A DNA stretch of 43,764 nt from Fragilaria crotonensis (Eukaryota; Bacillariophyta; Fragilariophyceae; Fragilariales; Fragilariaceae): positions 1 to 43,764 of the forward strand of contig JAKSYS010000528.1 of assembly GCA_022925895.1 (NCBI GenBank), given 5' to 3'. Shown one piece after another: positions 20,339-30,617 of the stretch. The notes beneath the pieces were generated by a model. That model was not told the origin of the DNA and did not search any database. It was given only the letters and a program-made list of their open reading frames with translations. The stretch's first letter is position 1. Every line of letters begins with the position of its first letter. Made by a program: the position numbers and the translations under genes.

Positions 20339-21630
20339 GGTTGACGAATGTTACAAGTCTTTGCGATCTCTTCTGTTGGTTTTTTTACTCTGTGTTGCTT
20401 TTTGTTGCAGAAATTTTGTGATCGCAAGATTGAGGCAGTATGGATGATGCGTGATGCCGTTTTCAGCGAAAACGAGTATGACTTGGTCAGGACTTCTCTT
20501 CGCGTATCAGTTCTGTTGCATTCGGTTCTCTTGACACGATGCGAAGCTTCGATGAAAGTGCATACGACTTCAACCCGTAAGTACAGTATGTCGAGCCACG
20601 TCTGAAACTGGTACGAAGATGTCACGCGTCAAATCTACCACCAGTCACTCAACCTTGCATGCTGCCGGCAAATCAACGGGACTGGGTTCGCCTCGAATCT
20701 CGACACTCGCCGACACACTCGAAAAGCACCTGCGCAATCCGAATCTTCGTGTTCATGTTTCATGTCGCTCCTCTGTGCAGTGTTATGCGTTTTGAATGTC
20801 GACTGTAGACTGTACTTCAGTACAACACTGTAGTACTACGAATGGTTCAGTGATTCCACGAGGTATGGAATACGTTGCACGGAGGGCGGAGTACTACTTA
20901 CGAGATAGAGTACTCGGAGTAGGAAACAATCCCATCATGTTAACACTCGTATGCATAGTCTAGCATGTCTCACTTATATCACAGTCGAATACCATGACAC
21001 AAAGGCTTGTCCCCTTGAATGTTCATTTTCTCTAAAGATATTATTACACAATGAAAAATGTGGCATCTATCTCGCGACCGAAGACCCAGACCGATGCCCC
21101 ATGGTTAGCGAGATTTCATGGCAAAAACTTTGGCATGGGTTGGGTTAAAATTTCTCTTGCATTGCGCATGGCACAACTTGCTCTTTGTACTTGATATCAT
21201 TGAGTTCATTCCCGGCGGTACAATTATGCATGTTCATAAGGGCAGGTAGCGGCGGTGGCCGAAACGTGGCAATAGGATTTGTTAAGCTCTGGCTCTCACC
21301 GCATACGTGCGACGAGCACTACCGGTAGTGATAATTCAATTCGATACCCAAGCCCTGCTTGCATGTAGGGGAGACTCACTTTCTTATATTGAACGTTCAT
21401 TTGTGAAACCTACTCCTTGGAACTCCGAGTTCCGAGTTGGCCCGTGGTGCATGTTCATGTACTCGGAGTATACCCTGTATACCCTATGCATAAAGAGCGC
21501 GATCCTCACTAGAGTTGTCTAGAGCGGGTATCAGTCCACAGGATTAAGGGGTTCAAAGGTCACCGTTCATTGGAAGTCGTCAAACAAATCACTAAAGTAT
21601 GTAGCTACCGCCTAACCAATTCGTTCCTTC
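20339..21630. other. Intergenic, between SYLF and NDPK-like genes
   Basis: No supportable gene. A plus-strand open frame at 20348-20605 begins 10 bp from the SYLF start and shows no features. Short TAC/CTCCGA repeats occur near 20810-20930 and 21420-21480. Confidence 0.5.
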
Positions 21631-22749
21631 TTATTTGATCTTGTCCACCTTGGCCAAGATCGTGTCAGCATCCAAATCTTCCAAGGTATCGAAGACGGAC
21701 ATCGTCTTCCCAGGAGCAGTCTCGCCTTCAACTTGCACCTGCGCATCCTCAGCCCACTTGGCAATCGTTTCCTTTGGCACCTTGGTCAAGAGTGCTTTTC
21801 CATAAGGATCCTGTTCCACAGGCACACCAAGCCAATTCATGCGTTCGGCCAAGGCTTCAAAAGGCGATGCTGACGCATGGACACCATTATCACCAGTGTT
21901 GGGTTTGGTAGACAATCCCAACTCCTTGTAGTGGTCCAAAATTTCACGTCGAATCGAAGATTTGGGCGCGGTGGCGGGATCGGTCGCTCCCAAAACCTTG
22001 CCACGAAAGTCGGCCCAGGACAGAGAGTCAGCCGGCCAAGAGACTGTGTACCATTGAATCTTTTCACCAGGATTGGTGTAGGCGGCTCGCATTTCCATGT
22101 AGAAGCCGTTCATGACGTAAATATCGCCAACCTTACCACAGTAGAAGCCTCCACCAAACTTGATGAGGTCCTTCTTCTTATCCAATTTCGACCACAAGTC
22201 GTTCATACCAGCAGCATCCGTTTTGAGCTTTGCTGCGGCGTCCTTGGCATTGTAAACCTTACCGGCCTTGATGGCATCGTCCCAAGATTCGCCGAACAAT
22301 TCCTTGAAACCTGCCTTTCCCTTATCTGGGACATTCAAATCCTTGGGCTGCAACTTGACTGCCTTGCTCGCAATGGCACCATAATGAGTATCGATATGCA
22401 TCTTCTCATCGATAACTTCCGCCTTCATTTCGCCCTTACTCGTGATGCGGATTCCATGCGATCGGAACGAGTCTTCGACGAGCGATTCAACCTTTCCTGG
22501 TGTTCCCTTGCAAGCATGTGGCTTGACAAAGACAAAGGCAGAATTGGTCTTGCCAGCAAGTTGAACTTGCAAATCCTTGTTTTGCTTTTCCAACTCGTCG
22601 ACCTTTTGCAAACTATATCCCGCCACTGCAAATGCTGCCAAACCAACGACAACACCAAAGGTTCCACCACCACCACCACCTCCTCCGGAAGAAGAAGAGA
22701 AATGACGACTGGCGACGCGAGTCGAAGAACGGAAGGAATTGCTCCACAT
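21631..22749 (-). CDS. Mitochondrial membrane-anchored nucleoside diphosphate kinase-like protein
   Basis: 372 aa from the first ATG (MWSNSFRSSTRVASRHF). Residues 1-20 are Ser/Arg-rich like a mitochondrial presequence. An eight-Gly run follows, then a membrane segment (about 30-46) and a short coiled coil (about 47-66). NDPK features begin with AFVFVKPHAC (Lys76, expected to bind the nucleotide phosphate). They resume at DIYVMNGFYMEMRAAY, FRGKVLGATDPATAPKSSIR and NGVHASASPFEA. The last holds His291 at the phospho-histidine position of NDPKs. About 65 residues of Lys/Asp-rich sequence are inserted between the two halves. It may exchange phosphate between NTPs and NDPs in the mitochondrion or may be a divergent scaffold; the conserved His favours activity. 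Confidence 0.78.
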   Translation of the reverse strand: MWSNSFRSSTRVASRHFSSSSGGGGGGGGTFGVVVGLAAFAVAGYSLQKVDELEKQNKDLQVQLAGKTNSAFVFVKPHACKGTPGKVESLVEDSFRSHGIRITSKGEMKAEVIDEKMHIDTHYGAIASKAVKLQPKDLNVPDKGKAGFKELFGESWDDAIKAGKVYNAKDAAAKLKTDAAGMNDLWSKLDKKKDLIKFGGGFYCGKVGDIYVMNGFYMEMRAAYTNPGEKIQWYTVSWPADSLSWADFRGKVLGATDPATAPKSSIRREILDHYKELGLSTKPNTGDNGVHASASPFEALAERMNWLGVPVEQDPYGKALLTKVPKETIAKWAEDAQVQVEGETAPGKTMSVFDTLEDLDADTILAKVDKIK

Positions 22750-23578
22750 GGTCAAGGTGTTTTTGGCTGTGTTGTGTACCGGAGCCAATGCCTTTTCCAG
22801 GGCGTGCTGTAGGATACTGTACGTGTAGCGCTCCTAGGAGGCCCCTCTACTACGGTAGTGAAGCTTACAACGTGTTCGTGCAGCGCTTAAGATTCTACGG
22901 CAGACGAGGACTGAGTTCCAATCCGAATCTTTGGTATTTGTGAACCCGTCCGTCCGACGTCGCCAGTCCGACTCCACCCGTATCCCGTATCCCGCCACCC
23001 GCCACACGCCTCCAGATTTGGAACTGCTGCACCATTGGGGTATCATACTACGGTCTATAGTACAAGTACTCCAGTATGACATACAAGGTACTTTGAGAGA
23101 GTCTCTGAGTACAAGTACTCCAGTGCTCCACGCCTTTCGTTTGCAAAATACCATAGACCATAGCGACACTGCTGCTTTGCGGGACGTTTCGTTCGCTGCA
23201 AGCACCAGACTGATACTAGTAGTATTCCAGTATGACAAACACATCAGCGATTAAATCCATCCAATAAGTCAGCATGTGGCTCTCGCGCCAAACCATCAGA
23301 AATTTCCTATGCATATACTGTCGTATCTTTCGTACTTGAACTCTACTCCGATTATGCATCATGTTGTCAACGCCATTCCCATGATGACATGCAGTAGAAG
23401 TACTATGATACCAATTTCAATCCCACTCACCATACGTTCAAAACGAAAACAGTTTTCGGAACAAAAGCACTCCGTTTTGTCCATCTTTACTCTTGATACT
23501 TAACTCCAGTGTATATAAAGTCCATTCCATCTCATAATAACTTTACCACTTGGCAGTCGGAACACTCGCTACATCACC
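22750..23578. other. Divergent intergenic region between NDPK-like gene and paralogue A
   Basis: No gene is supportable. It carries the upstream regions of two divergent genes. The direct repeat TACAAGTACTCCAGT occurs at about 23066 and 23110. Parts of it (about 22910-22960 and 23219-23578) recur near 28735-29227 upstream of paralogue B. Confidence 0.55.
23512..23520 (+). promoter_or_regulatory. TATA-like box upstream of paralogue A
   Basis: TATATAAAG lies 59 bp before the ATG at 23579. Between them is TTGGCAGTCGGAACA, which is also present before the ATG of paralogue B (about 29195), where an AT-rich ATAAATTTATC lies at the matching place. A core promoter is inferred from position only. Confidence 0.4.
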
Positions 23579-24197
23579 ATGAAATCCACTGCTTTACAGT
23601 CAATCAGCGACGATAACGTTGCAAGATCTCAGAGCAGCTCTACGGCATCGGTTTCGTCTTTGTCCGACACCGTCAAGGCCACCAATCGGACCACCAAGTC
23701 GTCATTCCAGGCATCCGATGAGCCTTTGCCTTCTGCCCTTTCCGGTACGTACAGTGTGGTGCTACTCTGTCGTCCTTTGGGCAACCACCACTCACCTATT
23801 TCGCAATTCATCTCATTTCACAGATATCAATCATGGTGCCTTCCATGCTGTCTGGAATGGCATAACTGATTCTCAAAAGATGATGTTGGCTGGCCTTCTT
23901 GAGTCCCTCCTGGAAATGCCACAAGCTGATCCACTCGTAAGGACCAAAATGCTGTTGGGATTTCACTACAACCTTACCTATCATGATAACTCCCCAGAGC
24001 ACGCCTCGAAGGTGTCGGACTTGCTCACTATCTTGACTGATCTACCTTTGGACGCTGTGCGAGCAATGCTTTTGTTGACCCGAGACATTTTTGTCAGGGG
24101 TGGACCTGATTCTGTATCATTAATGTCGTTTTCACTTAACAGTGGCCATACGGATAAAAGTCCTAATGACGTTGCCGGCTTTCCCTTCAAGGACTAG
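23579..24197 (+). CDS. Ser/Thr-rich N-terminus and helical domain protein, paralogue A
   Basis: Exon 1 23579-23744, intron 23745-23823 (GTACGT...TTTCACAG, 79 bp, phase 1), exon 2 23824-24197; 179 aa. The first 50 residues are Ser/Thr-rich and look disordered (SSSTASVSS, DTVKATNR). The second exon gives a helical domain: AFHAVWNGITDSQKMMLAGL, then EHASKVSDLLTILTDLPLDA and VRAMLLLTRD. Three more copies of the family lie at 26183, 29228 and 31791. Compared with those, A lacks the first intron; its TTCCAG-GCATCC sequence resembles the intron end of the others. I do not recognise the family and no enzyme motif is seen. Cytosolic or nuclear location is likely because there is no leader. Confidence 0.72.
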
Positions 24198-24444
24198 TGC
24201 ATGGTGAAATGTGCTCGAGCACTTACCTTCAAATAACATATTGACTATAAGGCCTGTCGAAATGTATTAGTGCTAGTGCAATTCCTATGACCATAAGAGG
24301 TGAGGACCAGTATGCTGGTTAATAATCTGGAAGAGAGCATGGCGTTGTGGACTTTCCCTTCATCCACTAGTGCATGGCGACTGTGCTCGGGCACTAACCT
24401 TCAAATAACATAGAGACTATAAGGCCTGTCGAAATGTATCAGTG
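24193..24444. repeat. Duplicated 3' end of paralogue A (two units)
   Basis: The segment ACTAGTGCATGG...GGCCTGTCGAAATGTAT occurs at 24193-24276 and again at 24366-24444, an offset of 173 bp. The first unit contains the stop codon of paralogue A. Paralogue B has a single copy, at 29985-30065. Confidence 0.85.
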
Positions 24445-26182
24445 CCGCGTGACGATAACAACACACCATGATAAACTATTCTTCTCCAGACTGCATTAAC
24501 AATTTACAATATCGCAATGGCAGTGAACCAAAGTGCCGGGAAGGATTCTTTCCATTTAGCCATTCTTGCCTCGGTCGATGATGTCGTCTTTATCACCCAG
24601 CACTTCATTATGATATCAACATGACATGATCCTCTCGTCTACGTCACATTCAGTAATAAGATTGTAAAACGTGCACTGCCTTGATGGATCAGTCAGGAGG
24701 ACTGGTGTGACAATAACGGTATCGTCATGTAACACGCCGTGAACGACAGTGGCACGAGCCGTCGCAGTCAACGGAACGACGTGCGCCCATGCTACATCAG
24801 CGTGGGTCTCGCCATCATCACCAACACCGCTATCAGCTGCGCCGCCGGATGGTCTGGAGGGAGGACTTCAATCCAAATCATAACCACCCAGTTGCACATT
24901 GTTGAACACATTAACACTGATTTGGGAGAGGCACCTTTCCTCGCCAACTCCCAAAATCAGTAACCCGCTAGTGTTGTCGCCTTCCAAACCGCTGCGGAAG
25001 ACATGTGCATTATTTCAACAACGGTGTAGATTTCAGGCTCCGCAACGAATCTGCACTCCCCGATGCAGTTTGCCGTCGACGTGGCAGCTGTCGCCTCGAA
25101 GCACCGTCAATGCGTTACACTTCAATCGAAACACAAGCAAACCACAAGTACGTGGCCAACAATGGCCATACCTTGTCCAAGTTGTTGCGTTCGAAAGCTT
25201 CTTGTCATGTCCTGCACGGCAGGCCCAGTGTGACGCTGATAATTGTTGACCTACCTGTCCGAATCGATGGCTTCGCCTGGGTTGATAGAGTCGGAGCAGC
25301 TCACGTTGTGCGAGTCTGTAGAAGGGGCGTCTCATTGACATCGTAGTTGCCTGCCTCCTCGACCTCGGATATACTTGAAGTAAACGTTCGAGTCGATGAA
25401 TTTGCTCTTTGTCGAACAGTTGTAAGCCACAGAAAATCGATCTTTAACATCTGAACATCTAGCAACACGTTGACCTTGTGGCATTTCACAATAATCATGC
25501 ATTCGAGTGCATATTCTTCCACCAAGACAAATGAATCAGGCTCCACATCGGAGAATAAGGTTGACCCATTCTATCGGATGTGGAAGTAGCAACGACATCA
25601 GTAGCATTTGATTTCTCAAGCCAGACCTGGACACCCGCAAGAGAGGAAAAGCTTAGTGGTAAAAGAAGTATGATTGCTGTCACTGTCAACACTTGCAATT
25701 GCCAGGCAGTTCCCTCTTCTGTGAGAGTCGATTGGACTTCAAATGAAGTTTACAGGAGTTTTGCCGCAACTCATCGCAGTCGCGAACTCGTTTCATTAAG
25801 CACAAAGGGTTAAATTGGTTGAGAAGTCGTCTCGAAACCTGTTTCTCCGACGAGCAGCATCATAAGATTTATATTGGCAGCGCATGGCGTTGAAGGTTTG
25901 GGCAGTTCCAAGCTGGCTTCTCGGCAAACTTGGAACTCCTATCGTAGCAGCCTATTCTACCCTCCCGTTACAGCCCTATCGTCGAAAGACGACCCTAATA
26001 GCCACATGACACCTCTACCGTTCAAAACGTGGCACGATTCGATTCAAACCGCTACGGTTTTGCAATGGAACACAACGTTTGGTCATACTTTACTGTTCCA
26101 CTTGACTCAACGTCAAACACATCCAATAATCCATCACATAAACGTCACCTGACCGAAGGCGGAAACCCTAACTTCCATCGCC
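24445..26182. other. Gap between paralogues A and C
   Basis: No gene is supportable. Overlapping open frames of 70-115 codons at 24739-25346 on both strands show no domain or paralogue in the window. They could be a decayed gene. The last 300 bp is the upstream region of C and aligns with 31450-31790 upstream of the fourth paralogue. Confidence 0.45.
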
Positions 26183-27405
26183 ATGAAGTCCACCGCTCGT
26201 CAGTCGATTCACGATGGTGATGCTTTTGAATCTCAGGCAGCCTCAACGGCATCCGTTTCATCTCGTGCCAACACCGTCAAGGCCACCAATCGGAATGTAA
26301 GGTATTTAGCTCCATTGATCATCATGGAACGAACTGATTGCGATGCATATGAATGGCGTTACGCCGCCAGGTTCGAAAAAATCGTTTGGAATTTGAAACC
26401 TTGGACATGTCACACATCTGGTTCATCACATAGATCCCATCTCACGTTTTGTTCTCCTAATCATCAACATCAAACATCTTATTGCTGTGATCCTCGACAT
26501 TCAAGATGTCTGAAATCCAACCATCCTCCTCCAACGACTCTTCCCCTGATGCTTTATCTGGTACGTGGACCGGTATCACATACAGAGTACTCCTGTGCTT
26601 TATGCATGTGAGATGACGTATTGTGTTCGAATGTCAATTGTGCTGAGGAGTGCTGTGATGAGGGATGAGGGATGAGTGATAGGAGAGTTAATGCTGCGTC
26701 TCGGCAGGCGAGGAAGAAACTGTAGTAGGCGAAGATGCACCCAAATTCGTTCAGATATGTACTGGGATTAAGTACTCGTACTGGCATTGTTCATGATTCA
26801 TGGTGGCAGACACAGTTTCATTCTTGTGTTGTACTCCGTATGATACCGGTTGTGGCGTTCGATTCAGTTCGTATCTCATACGCTCCAATATATGCTACAT
26901 TACATAGAGATCCTCACATAATCAGCTGCAAAATCTTGCTGATTGCGAAATGAGACACATGACGTATGCTTATGCGACATTCGACCTGCGACGTGCAACA
27001 ATTGACTCACCTCATTTGTATCCTCCTGTATTCATGCGCTAATTTTGCAGAACATCAGAGGGATGTCTTCCTTGCGTTGTGGAGAGGCTTGAACAAAGGC
27101 CAGAGGGCGGTTTTGATTCCTCACCTTAGAGCCTTGTCGTTAAGGCAGGATTAGGAGTGAATCCATTTGCCATGATCGCCATGATGTCCGATGAAATGCA
27201 GGACTATTTTCGCCATAATGAGGGAACCGATTCCGCTGAGCATGCCTCGAATGTGCCGGAATTCTTCATCGAATTGAGTGACCTTTCTGTGGAGGCCGTC
27301 ATAGAAACACTTGCGTTGATTGGTGTTCGTCCACCACAGTACATGGATGAAAAGGACATCTGGATTTCATCCACACCAGAATCCTCGACTGGTGACACAG
27401 CTTGA
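26183..27405 (+). pseudogene. Ser/Thr-rich family, paralogue C (1-bp frameshift)
   Basis: Exon 1 26183-26296 (MKSTARQSIHDGD...ATNRN), intron 26297-26505 (GTAAGG...TTCAAG), exon 2 26506-26560 (MSEIQPSSSNDSSPDALS), intron 26561-27050 (GTACGT...TTTGCAG), exon 3 from 27051 (EHQRDVFLALWRGLNKGQRAV). Against the fourth paralogue one base is missing near 27127 (CCTTAGAGCC against CCTTCAGAGCC), giving a premature TAG at 27152. The original frame then continues as NPFAMIAMMSDEMQDYF and ends at 27405. It is likely a young pseudogene, or a truncated protein is made. Its second intron preserves the empty site of the transposon found in the fourth paralogue. Confidence 0.75.
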
Positions 27406-27589
27406 AGTCATGTTGATTTGCCGGCAAGCCAAAGGAAGAATAGAGACAGAGCACATCGCGAATGAGGCACATCATGCTTTACCATCAGGAACGGTCAGTA
27501 GACCTTCACAAATTTATACTACAGTACACATGCAGTGATACTAGAACCTGATGGAAGCATACGAAACTTATCTACCAGTTTTAAAGGCC

Positions 27590-27643
27590 TGCCGACATCG
27601 AAAAGGCGCACATGGAGTAGTTGTCCTGCGATCAGTTGAAATG
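27590..27643 (-). pseudogene. Fragment matching the conserved minus-strand frame at 36.9 kb
   Basis: The minus strand reads PFQLIAGQLLHVRLFDVGR, against PLQLIAGQLVHTNLSDVAR at about 36900-36960. Both lie just downstream of a family paralogue. The fragment shows that the convergent gene region was duplicated along with the plus-strand gene. Confidence 0.5.
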
Positions 27644-27658
27644 GCATGGGAGGACTGC

Positions 27659-28664
27659 ACCAACTCGCGACTGTTATCATTTCTGACGTTCACACCCACC
27701 CTTTCGTGTTTTCATAATTCGCCGACAATTTCCACGTGATCCTCCTCACTCGCCGATCGGAGCGGAACCCAACCATCATCATCTTTGGCATTCACAACAA
27801 CCACTGTGCGCTTCAATAACTCCCGAACAATTTGCAAATGGCTGTCATCACTCGCACATATGAGGGCTGCGCGACCGACGGTATTAGTGGCATTCAATGC
27901 AACGGTCGGGTGGTGCTATAAGTCGGGAACAACTTTCAGATGGCCGTCATCAATGGCACACATAGGGCAGTATTCGCGTTTACATCTTCGGCATTCATAT
28001 CCACGATGTCATGTTTCAACAATCAGCGAACAAGTCTCAAATGACCGTATCCAATCGCCAGGATCAAGGCTGTGATTTCCATCGTCGCTCTCGGCATTCA
28101 CGACAACCTTAGCTAGTGTGCATCAATTACTCAGAAACAACAACCAAATGACCCCCCCCCCCCCCCCCCCCCCAGGCACTGGCAATGACGAGAGATGCGC
28201 GACCATCGTCATGCGCGGAATTCAGGTCCATCACATTGTGCTTCAACAACTCGCGAGAGACTTGAAAGTATCCCCTTCTCATTCGCCCAACAGAGGGCGG
28301 TACAACCATCATCATCGTTGGCATTCGCATCCACAGTCGTATGCTTCAATAAATTGCGCACAAATCGCAGGTGACCATTTTCACTCGCCAGCATGAGCGC
28401 GCGTCTGCCATGGCTTGTCTTGTCATTCACATGCACTAGCCAAGACGACGAGGGAGTGCTTCGACAACTCGCGTACCAGAATGACACGACCCTGACAACC
28501 ACCTCAGCATTCCCCTCATCACTCGCAATCATGCGCTAGGTTTAGCATTCAATTCCACCGGTCAATTCCTCTTGCCAGGATCAAGGGCATCGGAACATGG
28601 TCATTCTTTGCATTCACATCCAACTGCTGGCTATTCTGAGAATCTGGCGTGACAGCTCATTCGT
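27659..28664 (-). pseudogene. Decayed ankyrin-repeat gene, copy 1
   Basis: Minus-strand frames contain clear ankyrin-type repeats: VGRAALICASDDSHLQIVRE, DDDGWVPLRSASEEDHVEIV, SHGRRALMLASENGHLRFVR and DDDGCTALCWANEKG. They are spread over several frames with stops between them. A 22-base C run interrupts one repeat (read as poly-Gly). The right end still reads VNAKNDHVPMPLILARG. The region aligns with 30618-31430. Ankyrin proteins mediate protein binding; this copy cannot encode an intact protein as it stands. Confidence 0.75.
28152..28173. repeat. Homopolymer of 22 C
   Basis: An uninterrupted run of 22 C (22 G on the minus strand) lies inside the ankyrin relic. Its length is prone to change and to sequencing error. 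Confidence 0.9.
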
Positions 28665-28670
28665 GAAAGA

Positions 28671-28784
28671 GATGCCGACGCATGGACACCATTGTCACGG
28701 TGTTGAGTTTGGAAGACAAAAACGCACGCGAGAGACCAGTCTGAATCTTTGGTTTGTGAACCCGTCCGTACGACGTCTGTACAT
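28671..28784 (-). pseudogene. Internally deleted relic of the NDPK-like gene and its upstream region
   Basis: 28671-28719 matches codons within the NDPK-like gene (21867-21916), with the shared run GACGCATGGACACCATT. 28737-28778 matches 22917-22960 upstream of that gene, with shared GAATCTTTGGT and GTGAACCCGTCCGT. Order and orientation are kept, with about 1 kb missing between. So the block that gave paralogue B also carried part of the NDPK-like gene. Confidence 0.75.
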
Positions 28785-29227
28785 CCTGGTACCTACACCG
28801 TTGTACGGCATATTTGAGGGTGAACTAATTTATTTGATGTACTGAGCCTACGTCTTTCCACGATGTGCAGGCTCAGGATGAAACAAGCCGTACGCCCTAT
28901 CGGAGTTTTAAGTCATCGCCTCCAGTATGACAAACTAACACCAATAAAATCCATGCTGAATATGTCAAGATGTGACTCTCGAAGAACCATCCGGAATTTC
29001 CTGTATGTAAACTACCCTACACGGAGTATCACCATCATCATCAAAATCATCATCATCGTACCATGGCAATTCTCACCTGACACCAATTTCGATACCTTAT
29101 TTTCCGTTCGGAACGGAACAGTTTCGGAACGAATCACACTCCGTTTTGTCCGTCAAGAGCAAAAACATCCAGTCCATCGCATAAATTTATCAGTTGGCAG
29201 TCGGAACAGAACACTCGATCCATCACC

Positions 29228-29988
29228 ATGAAACCCACTGCTTTACAGTCAATGAGCGATGATAATGTTGCACGACCTCAGAGGAGCTCTACGGCATCGG
29301 TTTCGTCTTCGTCCGACACCGTCAAGGCCACGAATCGGACCACCAAGTCGTCGATGAATGTAAGATATTTATTCCATGCAAGGAAAGGTTGCATGCATCG
29401 ATACATGTGCATGATTCGTTAGTTTTCAAGAGTTTTTCAAATCTCACCACTCTACTCATGGCCATGAATTGCATATCGCATCAACAATATCTTGAAAATG
29501 GCATCCGACCAGCCTTTGCCTCCTGTCCTTTCCGGTAAGTACAGTGTGGTGCTATTCTGTCGTCCTTTTGGGCAACCACCGCTCAGCTATTTGGCAATTC
29601 ATTTCATTTCACAGATATCAATCGTGATGCCTTCCATGCTGTCTGGAATGGCATAACTCGTTCTCAAAAGACGATGTTGGTTGGCCATCTTCAGTCCCTC
29701 TTGGAAAAGCCACACGCTGATCCGTTCGGAAGGACCAACATGCTGTTGGGATTTCTCTACAACCTTACCCATCATGATAACTCCCAAGAGCACACTTCGA
29801 ATGTGTCGGACTTGCTCACTATCTTGACTGATCTACCCTTGGACGCTGTGCGAGCAATGCTTTTGTTGACCCGAGACATTGTTGTCAGGGGCGGACCTGA
29901 TTCTGTTTCAACATTGTCGTCTTCACTTAACAGTGGTCATACGGATGAAAGTCCTAATGACGTTGCCGGCATTCTCTTCATGGCCTAG
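29228..29988 (+). CDS. Ser/Thr-rich N-terminus and helical domain protein, paralogue B
   Basis: Exon 1 29228-29359 (MKPTALQSMSDDNVAR...SSMN), intron 29360-29512 (GTAAGA...CGACCAG), exon 2 29513-29534, intron 29535-29614 (GTAAGT...TTTCACAG), exon 3 29615-29988; 175 aa and open throughout. The first acceptor is the least certain site; it was chosen because it keeps the frame. The helical domain (DAFHAVWNGITRSQKTMLVG, LLTILTDLPLDA, VRAMLLLTRD) is very close to paralogue A, and the upstream 350 bp also align. The function is not known. Confidence 0.7.
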
Positions 29989-30384
29989 TGCATGGTGAAT
30001 GTGCTCGAGCACTTACCTTCAAATAACATATTGACTATAAGGCCTGTCGAAATGTATTAGTGCTAGTGCCGAGTGAACTATTACAACACACGATATATTC
30101 TCCTCCAGAATGCATTAATAATTTGCAATACAGCAATCATGGCACTGAACCAAAGCGCCAAAGGCCATCGACGAGATCATGAATTCAGTTGGCATTGTTA
30201 CGATCTGAGGCTTGTGTTGATGTGTAAGGCAGTAAGGCAAACAAATTAGTGATCGTAGCGTCTCGTGTTGAAGCGAGCGAAGTGGTTTCAACAACCGATC
30301 CCTTTGACCAAAACAGGCGACCGGTATATTGGGCAATAATCTGGAGGAATGCAATTTTCTGCACAATGACATGGTTCAGCGACA

Positions 30385-30483
30385 GCGAATAAAGAGTAAA
30401 CAAAACTGTATTAACAACGAGCGCTGTTGAAATCGAGAGGGGAAACGTTCTAGCCTCGTATTCTTCAATCCTGGCAAGTTTCG
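30385..30483 (-). pseudogene. Fragment of the small membrane-protein gene (see 37159-37650)
   Basis: The minus strand reads LARIEEYEARTFPLSISTAL and then VVNTVLFTLYS. It aligns with LARIEEREPRQFPLSIYPVL and VLNTECFTLYS of the gene at 37159-37650. Stops lie just upstream, so this copy is broken. Confidence 0.6.
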
Positions 30484-30617
30484 CTATCTAACCCGAGACT
30501 TATTCAGAGGTAGTTTTCAGGGAATGGCTGTTGATCGATCGATTCCAGTCTTGAGTTCTCGACTTCCTAAAAATCTGGAGTGACCGTAGTTAGATATTTT
30601 GCATCATGGATCATGGA

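Noticed and set aside
20348..20605. 85-codon plus-strand frame just upstream of the SYLF gene
   Set aside because: It starts 10 bp from the divergent gene, has no recognised domain and no paralogue. It may simply lie in the promoter.
21877..22812. 311-codon plus-strand open frame
   Set aside because: Antisense to the NDPK-like gene; no domain or leader, and the minus strand has conserved kinase motifs.
24739..25346. Possible plus-strand gene between paralogues A and C
   Set aside because: Open frames switch several times and neither strand shows a domain, leader or paralogue. It was left as an unexplained gap.
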